From contig NZ_CP068437.1 of NCBI RefSeq assembly GCF_016757755.1, positions 2,542,001 through 2,606,000 of the forward strand: 64,000 bases of DNA, written 5' to 3'. The translations under genes and the position numbers were made by a program. The stretch is from Shewanella sp. KX20019 (lineage in GTDB: Bacteria > Pseudomonadota > Gammaproteobacteria > Enterobacterales > Shewanellaceae). The notes under the pieces are model-generated. The model made no database searches, had not been told where the DNA came from, and saw nothing but the letters and a program-made list of their open reading frames with translations. The first letter of the stretch is position 1; each line of letters opens with the position of its first letter. Positions 52,986 through 62,517 of the stretch are shown here, piece after piece.

Positions 52986-53963
52986 GTGGCAGAGATGAAT
53001 ATGTTGCAAGCCATTAACGAAGCCCTGAGCTCGGAAATGGAAGCTGATAAAAAAATGATGGTTTTTGGTGAAGATGTTGGCCATTTTGGCGGCGTTTTTC
53101 GAGCAACATCAGGGCTACAAGAAAAATTTGGCCGTGATCGTTGCTTCAATACTCCGCTAACAGAGCAGGGCATTGCAGGTTTTGCCAACGGACTTGCCTC
53201 AAATGGCATGACAGCTGTTGCTGAGATCCAATTTGCCGATTATATCTTTCCAGCCATCGATCAGATCGTTAATGAAAGCGCCAAGTTCCGTTACCGCAGT
53301 GGTAATGAGTTTGACGTCGGTGGTTTAACGTTTAGAACGCCTTATGGTGGTGGTATTGCGGGTGGTCATTATCATTCACAATCACCAGAAGCCTATTTTA
53401 CCCAAACGCCAGGCCTTAAAGTGGTTATACCGCGTAATCCTGAACAAGCGAAAGGCTTGTTGATTGCGTCAATCAGAGATAAAAACCCGGTTATTTTCTT
53501 TGAGCCTAAACGTCTTTACCGTGCATCTGTTGGCGAAGTTAGAGACGGTGACTTTGTCATCGAATTAGGTAAAGCAGAAGTCGTTCGTCAAGGCACAGAC
53601 ATTACGTTGTTAGGCTGGGGCGCTCAGATGGAGATACTAGAGAGTGCAGCGGATATGGCAGCAAAAAAAGGTATTTCATGTGAGGTTATTGATCTGCGTA
53701 CCTTGTCTCCTTGGGATGTTGACACTGTTGCTGCTTCGGTTAAGAAAACCGGCAGATTACTGATCAACCACGAAGCACCGTTAACCGGTGGTTTTGCGGG
53801 GGAAATAGCGGCAACAATCCAGGAAGAGTGCTTCTTATACCTAGAATCACCTATTGCTCGCGTTTGTGGTTTGGATACTCCTTATCCACTTATCCATGAA
53901 AAAGAATATATGCCTGATGCTTTAAAAACATTTGAAGCCATTAAAGCATCGGTAAAATTTTAG
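52986..53963 (+). CDS. bkdA2: Branched-chain 2-oxoacid dehydrogenase E1 beta
   Basis: A 325-residue transketolase-type subunit partnering E1 alpha in the alpha2beta2 E1. Conserved parts include VFGEDVGHFGGVFRAT, the TPLTEQGIAGFANGLA segment, and RTPYGGGIAGGHYHSQSPEA. The start is GTG 52986 with AGGGAG about 9 bp upstream. The length is normal. It lies 3 bp after E1 alpha and 9 bp before E2. Confidence 0.95.
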   Translation: MAEMNMLQAINEALSSEMEADKKMMVFGEDVGHFGGVFRATSGLQEKFGRDRCFNTPLTEQGIAGFANGLASNGMTAVAEIQFADYIFPAIDQIVNESAKFRYRSGNEFDVGGLTFRTPYGGGIAGGHYHSQSPEAYFTQTPGLKVVIPRNPEQAKGLLIASIRDKNPVIFFEPKRLYRASVGEVRDGDFVIELGKAEVVRQGTDITLLGWGAQMEILESAADMAAKKGISCEVIDLRTLSPWDVDTVAASVKKTGRLLINHEAPLTGGFAGEIAATIQEECFLYLESPIARVCGLDTPYPLIHEKEYMPDALKTFEAIKASVKF

Positions 53964-53972
53964 GAGCTCGCC

Positions 53973-55556
53973 ATGATTAAAGAGTTTATCCTGCCGGATA
54001 TCGGTGAAGGCGTTGTTGAATGCGAGCTGGTTGAATGGTTAGTGAAGGAAGGTGATGTTGTCACTGAAGATCAGCCAATTGCCGATGTGATGACAGACAA
54101 AGCATTAGTGCAAATCCCAGCGCCTTATCCAGGAACTATCGCTAAGTTGTATTATGCCAAAGGTGAAATTGCTAAAGTGCATGCTCCTCTATACGCCGTT
54201 GATGTTATTGATGAAGGGGGAGCTCAAGCGGCAGTCATCACTGAACTTGCTGTTGCAGAAACTGTCAGCAGTAATCAGAGTCAAAACGACACCACGACAG
54301 CCAACGTCACTATTGAAGAGTTTTTGCTGCCTGATATTGGCGAAGGTATTGTGGAGTGTGAACTGGTAGAGTGGCTGGTTAGCGAAGGCGATACTGTGGT
54401 AGAAGATCAACCCATTGCTGATGTCATGACAGACAAAGCACTGGTGCAAATTCCCGCAATCAAAAATGGTAAAATTGCCAAACTACATTATCGTAAAGGG
54501 CAACTAGCCCAGGTACATGCACCGCTATTTGCTATTGAAGTTGCCGCGGAAACTCCAGTAGCAACAACGACGACTGTAAATACACAAGTAGAGCCTGTAG
54601 CAAACACTGTAATGAGTGAAAGTGCAGCACCTGCTTCGCAAGGTAAAGCGTTAGCAAGCCCTGCGGTGCGCCGCATGGCACGTGTATTAGACATAGATAT
54701 ATCGACAGTTAAAGGCACTGGCAAAAATGGCCGTGTATTTAAAGAAGATATTGAGCGCCATCAATCTCCAGCAGTCTCTACAAGTATTAACGTACCATCG
54801 GTAACGGCACCTGCGAGTGGCAATGTTTCAGACACACAGGCTATTGCTACTGGCGATCGCATCGAACCGATTAAAGGCGTTCGCGCGGTAATGGCTAGAA
54901 TGATGACTGAATCAGTATCTACTATCCCACATTTTACCTATTGTGAAGAGTTTGACTTAACTGAACTCGTTGCACTGCGTGAGAGCATGAAGAAAAAGTA
55001 TTCAACTGATGAGCTAAAACTCACTATGATGCCTTTCTTTATGAAATCGATGTCCTTAGCACTAGCTCAATTTCCTGACATGAATAGTCGTGTCAATGCC
55101 GACTGTACTGAGCAAACATTGTTATCGAGCCATAACATCGGGATGGCGGTTGATTCTAAAGTTGGTTTGCTGGTGCCGAACGTGAAAGATGTGCAAAATA
55201 AAACGATTTTACAAGTGGCTGCAGAGATCACTCGTTTAACCACTGCCGCGCGTAGCGGTAGAGTTTCTCCCGCTGATCTTAAAGGCGGCAGTATCTCAAT
55301 TTCAAATATCGGTGCATTGGGTGGGACGGTTGCAACGCCTATCATCAATAAGCCAGAAGTCGCCATTGTGGCACTGGGTAAACTCCAAGTGTTACCTAGA
55401 TTTAATGCTGCCGGCGAAGTTGAGGCTCGTAAGATTATGCAAGTGAGCTGGTCTGGCGATCACCGTGTGATCGATGGCGGTACTATTGCGCGCTTCTGTA
55501 ACTTATGGAAGCTATACTTAGAGCAACCACAAGAGATGTTGCTTGCAATGCAGTAA
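53973..55556 (+). CDS. bkdB: Branched-chain 2-oxoacid dehydrogenase E2 with two lipoyl domains
   Basis: A 527-residue acyltransferase core. Two near-identical lipoyl domains (about 1-80 and 112-190) carry the target lysines K43 and K155 in VMTDKALVQIPA. A peripheral subunit-binding domain (about 225-260, ASPAVRRMARVLDIDI) and the catalytic domain (about 290-527) with SGDHRVIDGG follow. The two lipoyl domains are typical of some Shewanella-type enzymes and suggest internal duplication. A terminator follows. Confidence 0.95.
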   Translation: MIKEFILPDIGEGVVECELVEWLVKEGDVVTEDQPIADVMTDKALVQIPAPYPGTIAKLYYAKGEIAKVHAPLYAVDVIDEGGAQAAVITELAVAETVSSNQSQNDTTTANVTIEEFLLPDIGEGIVECELVEWLVSEGDTVVEDQPIADVMTDKALVQIPAIKNGKIAKLHYRKGQLAQVHAPLFAIEVAAETPVATTTTVNTQVEPVANTVMSESAAPASQGKALASPAVRRMARVLDIDISTVKGTGKNGRVFKEDIERHQSPAVSTSINVPSVTAPASGNVSDTQAIATGDRIEPIKGVRAVMARMMTESVSTIPHFTYCEEFDLTELVALRESMKKKYSTDELKLTMMPFFMKSMSLALAQFPDMNSRVNADCTEQTLLSSHNIGMAVDSKVGLLVPNVKDVQNKTILQVAAEITRLTTAARSGRVSPADLKGGSISISNIGALGGTVATPIINKPEVAIVALGKLQVLPRFNAAGEVEARKIMQVSWSGDHRVIDGGTIARFCNLWKLYLEQPQEMLLAMQ

Positions 55557-55574
55557 ACATTGCATTACAAGATA

Positions 55575-55604
55575 AAAAAAGGTGCTTAATAAAGCACCTT
55601 TTTT
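55575..55604 (+). terminator. Terminator of the bkd operon
   Basis: A 13-bp stem AAAAAAGGTGCTT with an AATA loop and a six-T tail, 18 bp after the E2 stop. Confidence 0.93.
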
Positions 55605-55687
55605 GTAACTGCATTTCCCTTAAGAGTTTTAAAACGGTTAATTATTCCGTATAATTCCGCGAATCAGTTATTGTCTTTGGTTGTAGT

Positions 55688-56755
55688 ATGAGCGCATTTG
55701 TCCCTAGTATCGAAAGTATTGATTATCCATTTCCAGCTAAGCCGCTTCCTTTGTCTGACATAGAAAAGGAGCAATCTAAAGACCGCATTAAACAGTTATT
55801 GAAACAGCGTAACGCCGTTCTAGTTGCCCACTATTATACCGATCCAGAAATTCAAGCATTGGCCGAAGAAACTGGCGGATGTGTTTCAGACTCACTGGAA
55901 ATGGCCCGTTTTGGTCGTGATCATCCAGCAAAAACGCTTATCGTTGCAGGCGTGAAGTTTATGGGGGAAACCTCCAAGATCCTAAGTCCTGATAAAACAG
56001 TACTAATGCCGACACTCGACGCGACTTGTTCGCTTGATATTGGTTGTCCGATTGAAACATTCAGTGAATTTTGCGATGCCCATCCGGAACACACTGTTGT
56101 TGTTTATGCCAACACATCTGCAGCGGTCAAGGCTAGAGCAGATTGGGTCGTTACCTCTAGCATTGCGTTAGAAATCGTTGAGCACCTAGACAGTGAAGGT
56201 AAAAAGATCATTTGGGGCCCCGATCGACATCTTGGTGGTTATATCGCCAAAGAGACCGGCGCCGAGATGTTAATGTGGCAAGGTGACTGTATTGTCCATG
56301 ATGAATTTAAGGCCAAAGCGTTAACGGAGTTAAAAAAATTACATCCGACTGCCGCGATATTGGTTCACCCTGAGTCGCCGGCCAGTGTCGTAGAACTTGC
56401 TGATGCGGTCGGCTCAACAAGTCAACTGATTAAATCTGCTCAAACAATGGATAACGATAAGTTTATTGTTGCCACTGACAGAGGTATTTTTTATAAGATG
56501 CAGCAAGCTGCACCGAATAAAACATTAATTGAAGCCCCTACGGGTGGCAATGGTGCTACATGTAAAAGTTGCGCACACTGCCCATGGATGGCCATGAATG
56601 GGTTAAAGGCTATCGAGAGTTCTCTGGAAATGGATGCACAACAACAGCATGAGATCTTCGTCGATGAATCATTAAGATTGGATGCATTAAAGCCTCTCGA
56701 CAGAATGCTAGACTTTGCAAAAAACCTCAATATGAAAGTGAAAGGTAACGCATAG
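55688..56755 (+). CDS. nadA: Quinolinate synthase A
   Basis: A 355-residue [4Fe-4S] enzyme condensing iminoaspartate with dihydroxyacetone phosphate to quinolinate for NAD synthesis. Three pseudo-repeated domains are present; the cluster cysteines are in the regions TCSLDIGCPIE, QGDCIVHDEF and TCKSCAHCPWM. VAHYYTDPEIQALAEETGG and EAPTGGNGATC are signature parts. The start ATG 55688 follows a modest ribosome site. It is separated from bkd by a terminator. Confidence 0.96.
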   Translation: MSAFVPSIESIDYPFPAKPLPLSDIEKEQSKDRIKQLLKQRNAVLVAHYYTDPEIQALAEETGGCVSDSLEMARFGRDHPAKTLIVAGVKFMGETSKILSPDKTVLMPTLDATCSLDIGCPIETFSEFCDAHPEHTVVVYANTSAAVKARADWVVTSSIALEIVEHLDSEGKKIIWGPDRHLGGYIAKETGAEMLMWQGDCIVHDEFKAKALTELKKLHPTAAILVHPESPASVVELADAVGSTSQLIKSAQTMDNDKFIVATDRGIFYKMQQAAPNKTLIEAPTGGNGATCKSCAHCPWMAMNGLKAIESSLEMDAQQQHEIFVDESLRLDALKPLDRMLDFAKNLNMKVKGNA

Positions 56756-56789
56756 TTAACGTTACTCTTTGTCACATATTTAGTGAATA

Positions 56790-56805
56790 GATGATCTAGA
56801 TCACT
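56790..56805. promoter_or_regulatory. CRP-like palindrome downstream of nadA
   Basis: A TGATCTAGATCA core, identical to the centre of the ideal CRP site, with outer bases GA and CT (13 of 16 matches). A TATAAT box at 56821-56826 follows 15 bp later. It could activate a promoter toward the chemoreceptor gene, but the nadA terminator lies directly downstream. Confidence 0.35.
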
Positions 56806-56827
56806 CATTAGGTGTTCTTGTATAATA

Positions 56828-56851
56828 AGCCTGCAATTGCAGGCTTTTTTT
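56828..56851 (+). terminator. Terminator after nadA
   Basis: An 8-bp stem AGCCTGCA / TGCAGGCT with an AT loop and a seven-T tail. It is 72 bp past the nadA stop and immediately follows a TATAAT box, so it may also attenuate a promoter there. Confidence 0.85.
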
Positions 56852-56940
56852 GTGGTAATTTTATCAAACAACTGTTTACCTGAAATTGGTTTCGTTTATG
56901 CTATGCAACAAATTGATTTAAATATAAATAAGGCTTACGA

Positions 56941-58935
56941 ATGAAATGGAATTGGATCGGCAACCTTACGTTAAAGCAGAAATTTGTGATTGTAATAGCG
57001 CCCCCTTTATTGGCCTCCATTATTTTTGGCGGGTTGTATGCGTATGACCAATACAAGTTAACGAAAGAGCTCGATCAGGTACTTATTTTGAGTCAGCTAG
57101 CCGTCAAGAATAGTAGTTTGGTTCATGAAATTCAAAAAGAGCGGGGCATGAGCGCCGGTTTTATTGGCTCAAATGGTTCAGCGTTCAAAAGCAAGTTACC
57201 CGCCCAACATAAAAAAACAGACAAGCTTTTAAACTCCTTTGAGTTATTCCTTAACAGCCAGCCGCTGCCTTCTACTTTTACAACTGAGATCAACAACAGC
57301 AGAAATTTAATCAATGAAATTGCTGATATACGCAGACAAGTAATGGCGGTGACGATTAGTGTTGCCGAAGAGGTCGAATTTTATACTGAGTTAAACAAAG
57401 AGCTACTTAGTATTGTCGACCTAACAGCAAGAAATGGCGCTAATCAACAGATAGCGATTAAGGCCGCCGCATTTGCATCGTTTCTGCAGCTAAAAGAGCG
57501 TGCGGGAATTGAGCGAGCGGTACTAAGCTCAACCTTTGGTAACGACCAATTTAAAGTAGGTGTTTATCGCCGTTTCATTACACTAGTGTCAGAGCAGGGG
57601 GCTTATCAAGAACGTTTCTTGGCGTTAACCGATCCGCAAAGCTACGTGAGTTTCCAGCAGTTGATGACAAACTCCGCATTTAGGGAGGTTGATGCTTATC
57701 GTACTATCGGTTTTGCGCAAAACAAACAGCAACTAGCGCAACAAAAGCCTGAGTCATGGTTTAAAACTGCGTCTGAACGGATAGAACTGTTAAGCCAATT
57801 TGAACAGCAGTTATCGAGTGATTTAATCAGTGAGACACAACTAAGGTTAGCCATTGCCAATAGATACCTCTATCTAACTTTAGCGGTGTTGGTACTGGCT
57901 GGCGGTATGGTGTTGCTGCTGTCCATTTCTGTGATGCGATTTATCCATGAAAGTGTTTCCAATCTCCAGCGAACAGTGACTTTAGCGCGAGAGAATTTTG
58001 ATCTTAGTGTCAGAATAGTTCAAAACAGTGATGATGAATTTGGTCACCTAGCCAGAGCATTTAACGGCATGATGACTGACTTTGAACAGGTTATTGCGCA
58101 CGTTACTAACAATTCAACAGTTTTATTTCAAGCTGTTGAGAAGTTAGAGCAACATTCCACACAGCTAAAAAGTGATGTCGAAATTGGTCACAGTGAAGTG
58201 GAGCAAGTTGCTTCCGCAATGACGGAGATGAGTGCTACCGTTGCGGAAATAGCCATTAATGCCGAAAATGCGTCAGAGGCATCTGCAGAGGCTAACATTG
58301 AAGCACAAGAAGGTAACGCTGAAGTTGGTCGTTCAAGTGCTGCTATTAACTTACTTGCGAGTGATATGAACAAGTCTGCACAGGCACTGCAAGCACTTGA
58401 ACTAGATATTCAAGGCATTGTGACTGTGTCTGATGTTATTAGCGGCATTGCAGAGCAAACTAACTTATTGGCACTAAATGCTGCCATCGAAGCTGCCAGA
58501 GCCGGTGAAATGGGGCGAGGCTTCGCTGTCGTAGCCGATGAAGTACGTAGCCTTGCACAGCGTGCACAAAGTGCAACCGGTGATATTAAGGCTATGACGG
58601 AGCGATTAAGCTCAGGGGCTAGTATTGCTGTACGTTCGATGGAACAAGGTACGAAACAAGCAAGTCTAAGTGTTGAAGAAGCTGACAAAGTCAGTGCAGA
58701 GCTTAGAAAGATAGTTGAACATGTGGGGGTTATCGATAGCATGAACGAACAGATAGCTGCATCGACACATGAGCAAAGTGCAGTAGCGGAAGAGGTTAAC
58801 CAAAACGCACTGAAGATAAGCGAGATCTATGTACAAACTCACTCAATCGCTAATGAGCTTCAATCTCTTACCAATGAGTTAGTTAAAGGCTCAAGTAACG
58901 TTACTAAAGAGGTCAGTAAGTTTAAGTTGAGTTGA
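56941..58935 (+). CDS. NIT-domain methyl-accepting chemotaxis protein
   Basis: A 664-residue chemoreceptor. A first membrane segment (about 14-36), a periplasmic NIT-type sensor (about 50-300, beginning VHEIQKERGMSAGFIG), a second membrane segment (about 305-332), HAMP (about 335-390), and the cytoplasmic signalling region (about 400-664) with the hairpin GEMGRGFAVVADEVRSLAQ near 522-540. NIT domains are associated with nitrate/nitrite sensing, so attraction to nitrate is possible but not shown. It is monocistronic. Confidence 0.92.
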   Translation: MKWNWIGNLTLKQKFVIVIAPPLLASIIFGGLYAYDQYKLTKELDQVLILSQLAVKNSSLVHEIQKERGMSAGFIGSNGSAFKSKLPAQHKKTDKLLNSFELFLNSQPLPSTFTTEINNSRNLINEIADIRRQVMAVTISVAEEVEFYTELNKELLSIVDLTARNGANQQIAIKAAAFASFLQLKERAGIERAVLSSTFGNDQFKVGVYRRFITLVSEQGAYQERFLALTDPQSYVSFQQLMTNSAFREVDAYRTIGFAQNKQQLAQQKPESWFKTASERIELLSQFEQQLSSDLISETQLRLAIANRYLYLTLAVLVLAGGMVLLLSISVMRFIHESVSNLQRTVTLARENFDLSVRIVQNSDDEFGHLARAFNGMMTDFEQVIAHVTNNSTVLFQAVEKLEQHSTQLKSDVEIGHSEVEQVASAMTEMSATVAEIAINAENASEASAEANIEAQEGNAEVGRSSAAINLLASDMNKSAQALQALELDIQGIVTVSDVISGIAEQTNLLALNAAIEAARAGEMGRGFAVVADEVRSLAQRAQSATGDIKAMTERLSSGASIAVRSMEQGTKQASLSVEEADKVSAELRKIVEHVGVIDSMNEQIAASTHEQSAVAEEVNQNALKISEIYVQTHSIANELQSLTNELVKGSSNVTKEVSKFKLS

Positions 58936-59005
58936 GTAAAAACGCGACGGATCCCGCTATTTTGGTTAGCAAGTATGCAAACACCATTGTTGGCCACAAA
59001 TACGC

Positions 59006-59034
59006 TTGACGCAATTGCAGCTTTTGCGTAAAGT
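59006..59034 (+). promoter_or_regulatory. Promoter of tRNA-Ser
   Basis: A -35 TTGACG (59006-59011) and -10 TAAAGT (59029-59034) are separated by 17 bp and followed by a G+C-rich discriminator (AGCGCTCCG), as expected of stringently controlled tRNA promoters. The tRNA begins about 65 bp downstream of the predicted start. Confidence 0.6.
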
Positions 59035-59104
59035 AGCGCTCCGTTGGCAACGTAAGCTACGTTGTTAGCTATTGTGATGATTAAACACAAAAAAATGATC
59101 AATT

Positions 59105-59194
59105 GGTGAGCTGGCTGAGTGGCTGAAGGCGCACGCCTGGAAAGTGTGTTTAGGTTTATCCCTAACGAGAGTTCGAATCTCTCGCTCACCGCCA
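59105..59194 (+). tRNA. tRNA-Ser(GGA)
   Basis: A 90-nt class II tRNA with encoded CCA (59192-59194). The acceptor stem GGTGAGC pairs with GCTCACC, discriminator G, TTCGAAT T-loop, and a long variable arm (TTAGG...CCTAA). The anticodon loop CTGGAAA has GGA at 59139-59141, reading UCC and UCU. It is a single tRNA with its own promoter and terminator. Confidence 0.97.
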
Positions 59195-59201
59195 TATATA
59201 G

Positions 59202-59234
59202 AAAAGCCCGTTATCGAAAGATAACGGGCTTTTT
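59202..59234 (+). terminator. Terminator of tRNA-Ser
   Basis: A 14-bp perfect stem AAAAGCCCGTTATC with a GAAA tetraloop and a T-tail, 8 bp past the tRNA CCA end. Confidence 0.93.
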
Positions 59235-59310
59235 GCTGTCATATTTTCAAGTATTACTATTGATGTTGGGCATTCGAGTATGCGCTCTTTAATGCTTTGG
59301 AAAATGGGTA

Positions 59311-59949
59311 TCAGTAGTCAAAGAATTTACGATGCTCTATTCCCGCCGCATTCGAATTAACTTTATTTGGGTGCTTATGCTCTTTCCAGCACGCGACTTT
59401 CCGGCCAACATTCAGATGCGGGAAGTTCAGCTCTGAGTCTAAAGCTGGAGCTGTACTTACTCCGATAAAGCTCAGTAACTCACCCAAGCTGTTTGGCTTA
59501 CTTACGTCGATACAAACCAGATCGTCTCTGTTTGCAAAATATGTCAATACCTGCTGCTTATGTTGCTGATAACATTTTTCTAAGTGTGCTTTATCATCTG
59601 GGAAAGCTGTTGTTGAAAGCTTAAAAATATCGTTAAAAGTGCGTTTTAATACTGGATTGAAAATTCCGTTTTTAAGATCCAAATTCACCAGCATCTTGTT
59701 TATTAACATTTGCATCGAAGGTACCCAAAGGGCAAGTTCTCTCTCTAAATACACAAATTTAGAACCGGGGAAAAGCTTATCTAATTGTGCATAATCACAA
59801 AAGCATGGCGAGTCAGAAATAACATCAGCTAGTTCAAATGCTCTTTTTGTATAGGCGGTGTGGGCAACGTTAAACCCATAGTCAAGTAGGGCAACGCTGA
59901 TACTCGTGGTGCCGGTTCTTGGTAATCCGATGATGAAAATTTTGTTCAT
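59311..59949 (-). CDS. Sulfotransferase-like P-loop protein
   Basis: A 212-residue putative sulfotransferase. The PAPS-binding P-loop is IIGLPRTGTTS (about 5-15), followed by a 3'-phosphate-type region KFVYLERELALWVPS. I choose ATG 59949 (MNKIFIIGLP); a TTG at 59967 would put six polar residues before it and neither has a clear ribosome site. The acceptor substrate is unknown. The C-terminal tail is short and basic. No capsule or surface-carbohydrate cluster is adjacent, so context gives no help. Confidence 0.75.
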   Translation of the reverse strand: MNKIFIIGLPRTGTTSISVALLDYGFNVAHTAYTKRAFELADVISDSPCFCDYAQLDKLFPGSKFVYLERELALWVPSMQMLINKMLVNLDLKNGIFNPVLKRTFNDIFKLSTTAFPDDKAHLEKCYQQHKQQVLTYFANRDDLVCIDVSKPNSLGELLSFIGVSTAPALDSELNFPHLNVGRKVACWKEHKHPNKVNSNAAGIEHRKFFDY

Positions 59950-60000
59950 GTTTATATTAAGCCACAATAGAGGGAGAGGTCGTTATTGCATATCAATTAT

Positions 60001-61458
60001 CTACAGTAACGGGCTGAATAGGTAGAAAATGCGTTCCATTATACGGTTCCGTAATGAGCGTTTCGTCCAACTTTCAGGGCAAACGATATCAGAGTCAGCT
60101 AAATAACCTTGTTGAACACGCGCTAGCTCTTGGGTAAAGGTGAGATTGTCGACAGCTAAGGTCACTTCAAAGTTTAGCCATAAGCTGCGCATATCAAGGT
60201 TTACTGTCCCTATAAGGCAGTGGTTTCCATCGATGACAACAGACTTGGTGTGCAATAGCCCACCTTTAAAACGATGGATATTCACGCCAGCATCGAGAAG
60301 TTCTGAGAAAAAGGCTCGACTCGCCCATTCAACCATTAGCGAGTCATTTTTATCTGGCACAATGATATCGACTTGCACATCCCGTTGAGCTGCGATGATT
60401 AACGCCAGTTGCAAGTTCTCGCTTGGGACGAAATAGGGTGTAGTAATAACTATACTTTTTTGCGCTTGGTAGATACTTTGCAGTAACACCTGATGGATTA
60501 TCTCATCTCGCATGCCTGGTCCTGATGGAATAACCTGAACCAAATCTGTGATTTCATTGTGTTTATGTGCTAAACATTTTGGTAATTCGGGCAGAAATCG
60601 CTCATTAGTTTCTACTTCCCAATCCCATGCATGGATACTGTTTAGCACAGGAACAGTCGTCCCGGTGATCCTAACCATAACGTCGATCCATTCGCCAACC
60701 CCAGCATCTTGATTGAAATACTTTGGGTCAACGAGATTCATGGAACCGGTATAGGCCACACTATTATCTAAGACTACGATCTTTCTATGTAGCCTTAAAT
60801 CGAGTCGTCTAAAGAACATTCTTAAAGGTGATACCTCGAGTGCATGGACAACGGTAATCCCGACTTTTTTAAATGTCGTTGGCCAGTGACTTTTAAAAAA
60901 GGCACGGCTACCCGCGGCGTCCAGAAGCAATTTGATGGTAACACCGCGAGCAGCCGATTTAATCAAGGCTTGAGCGACGTCATCGGCTTTGCCACCGGGT
61001 TGCCAAATATAGAACTCAAGGTGGATTGATTCTTGTGCGAGGTCAATATCCTTGATCAACATATCAAGGATCTCATGAGTCTGGTTTAACAATGTAAGTT
61101 GGTTATCTGCAAGCGCCGGGATCCCAATTTGCTTTTCACATATAGCACTAATTGATTGTCCATAAAGACTGGACACATGGGGCGTATATTGGCGCACATT
61201 ATAGAGATGTGAAAACCATTGCTCATAAGGCGAATACATCTGTTTCGCCCGTTCAGCGCGTTTTTTACCAAGATTTAGTTCGCCAAACAGTAGGTAGGCG
61301 AATGCGCCGCCTAGGGGCACGATATAGATTATCATTAACCACGCTAAAGAGACGCCAATGGCTCGTCTTTTTACAACGACTCGTACACTGATACCTGCAA
61401 TCACTAACCAGTAAACAAACACGGCTGCGATAGTGAGTAATTGATAAAATTGGTACAT
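60001..61458 (-). CDS. cls: Cardiolipin synthase
   Basis: A 485-residue phospholipase D-family enzyme of the inner membrane that makes cardiolipin from two phosphatidylglycerols. Two N-terminal membrane segments (about 5-27 and 35-58) precede a PLDNc linker. The two HKD motifs are HRKIVVLD at H224 and HTKSVVID at H403, both followed by GxxN, so the active site is complete. The length matches ClsA. It is divergent from the yafD-like gene. Confidence 0.95.
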   Translation of the reverse strand: MYQFYQLLTIAAVFVYWLVIAGISVRVVVKRRAIGVSLAWLMIIYIVPLGGAFAYLLFGELNLGKKRAERAKQMYSPYEQWFSHLYNVRQYTPHVSSLYGQSISAICEKQIGIPALADNQLTLLNQTHEILDMLIKDIDLAQESIHLEFYIWQPGGKADDVAQALIKSAARGVTIKLLLDAAGSRAFFKSHWPTTFKKVGITVVHALEVSPLRMFFRRLDLRLHRKIVVLDNSVAYTGSMNLVDPKYFNQDAGVGEWIDVMVRITGTTVPVLNSIHAWDWEVETNERFLPELPKCLAHKHNEITDLVQVIPSGPGMRDEIIHQVLLQSIYQAQKSIVITTPYFVPSENLQLALIIAAQRDVQVDIIVPDKNDSLMVEWASRAFFSELLDAGVNIHRFKGGLLHTKSVVIDGNHCLIGTVNLDMRSLWLNFEVTLAVDNLTFTQELARVQQGYLADSDIVCPESWTKRSLRNRIMERIFYLFSPLL

Positions 61459-61622
61459 GTTTTCTTTGATGATAGAAGCCTTAGGGAATTAAGAATAATG
61501 GCGTCATGACGATTTAATCTACGTAGGAGACGTCAACGACTAATGTTTATGCCACATACCAGTAAAAGCTATTATAATGAAAAGATTACCGTAAATCTAA
61601 GTAACAAGCAGAATAACTCATT

Positions 61623-62480
61623 ATGTATAGAACTCTACGTAAGCTCATTTTGTTTTCACTACTGCTAGTGACATTGTTTGCCCTTTTTATTTATCAAAGT
61701 ACAGTAATTCCGCTACAAGATACATTGTTATCAAGTGATACTGACGGAGCAGATGTTATTCAATGTGTCACATATAGTTCAACGGTACCGCTAGACAGAC
61801 ACGGCAATCTCGATATTGCAATCTGGAACATCTATAAGCAGCAGAATGATGGCTGGCAAAACGTGCTAAAACAGCTAGCCGATAGAACTGACTTGCTATT
61901 GTTGCAAGAAGCAACACTTTCTGATGATTTAAAATCTTCAGTTTTAGAGTTGAATGAAGATTGGGTATTAGCAAGGGCGTTCATTTTTGCCGGCGAAGCG
62001 GTGGGAGTGATGAACTTGTCGAAAGGTTATCCCCTTAGTACATGTGCTTTTAGGTATGCTGAACCTTTGATTTACTATCCTAAATCGTTACTGGTATCGT
62101 ATTACAAGTTGTCAGACAGCAGCCAGCTGTTGGTCGTTAACATTCACAGCATCAATTTTACCTTAGGCCTTCAGGATTACCAAGCTCAGCTTAACGTGGT
62201 CGCTGCAGCGATGATGGAACACCATGGCCCTATTATTTTTGCTGGAGATCTTAATACATGGAGCGATGAGAGAGCAGAATATGTAGTAACTATGGTTCAA
62301 AAAGCAGGGCTGATAGAAGCTGTTCCAAGGGATGACTATCGAACCACCGTATTTAGCCAATCACTAGATCATATATTTTATAGAGGCTTGGAGTTGGTAA
62401 ACACTGAATCTATTGTTACCGATAGCTCTGATCATAATCCGTTAAAAGCCTATTTTAGATTACTCAAAAAAATTCCTTAG
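61623..62480 (+). CDS. yafD: YafD-like endonuclease/exonuclease/phosphatase-family protein
   Basis: A 285-residue protein with an N-terminal membrane anchor (about 9-26). The EEP domain (about 60-280) shows WNIYKQQNDGWQNVLKQ, LLLQEA (metal Glu), LLVVNIHSINFTLG, FAGDLNTWSDER, SLDHIFYRGL and SSDHNPL, matching E. coli YafD closely. Catalytic motifs are complete; the substrate is unknown. The helicase gene begins 37 bp downstream on the same strand. Confidence 0.9.
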   Translation: MYRTLRKLILFSLLLVTLFALFIYQSTVIPLQDTLLSSDTDGADVIQCVTYSSTVPLDRHGNLDIAIWNIYKQQNDGWQNVLKQLADRTDLLLLQEATLSDDLKSSVLELNEDWVLARAFIFAGEAVGVMNLSKGYPLSTCAFRYAEPLIYYPKSLLVSYYKLSDSSQLLVVNIHSINFTLGLQDYQAQLNVVAAAMMEHHGPIIFAGDLNTWSDERAEYVVTMVQKAGLIEAVPRDDYRTTVFSQSLDHIFYRGLELVNTESIVTDSSDHNPLKAYFRLLKKIP

Positions 62481-62517
62481 TAAGTAAACACTCGTAGATA
62501 AATCGACAGGACAAAGC

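Noticed and set aside
56491..56871. Minus-strand frame across the end of nadA
   Set aside because: Shadow of nadA plus the terminator region.
59105..59234. Phage attachment site at tRNA-Ser
   Set aside because: No direct repeat of the tRNA 3' end and no integrase were seen in the window.
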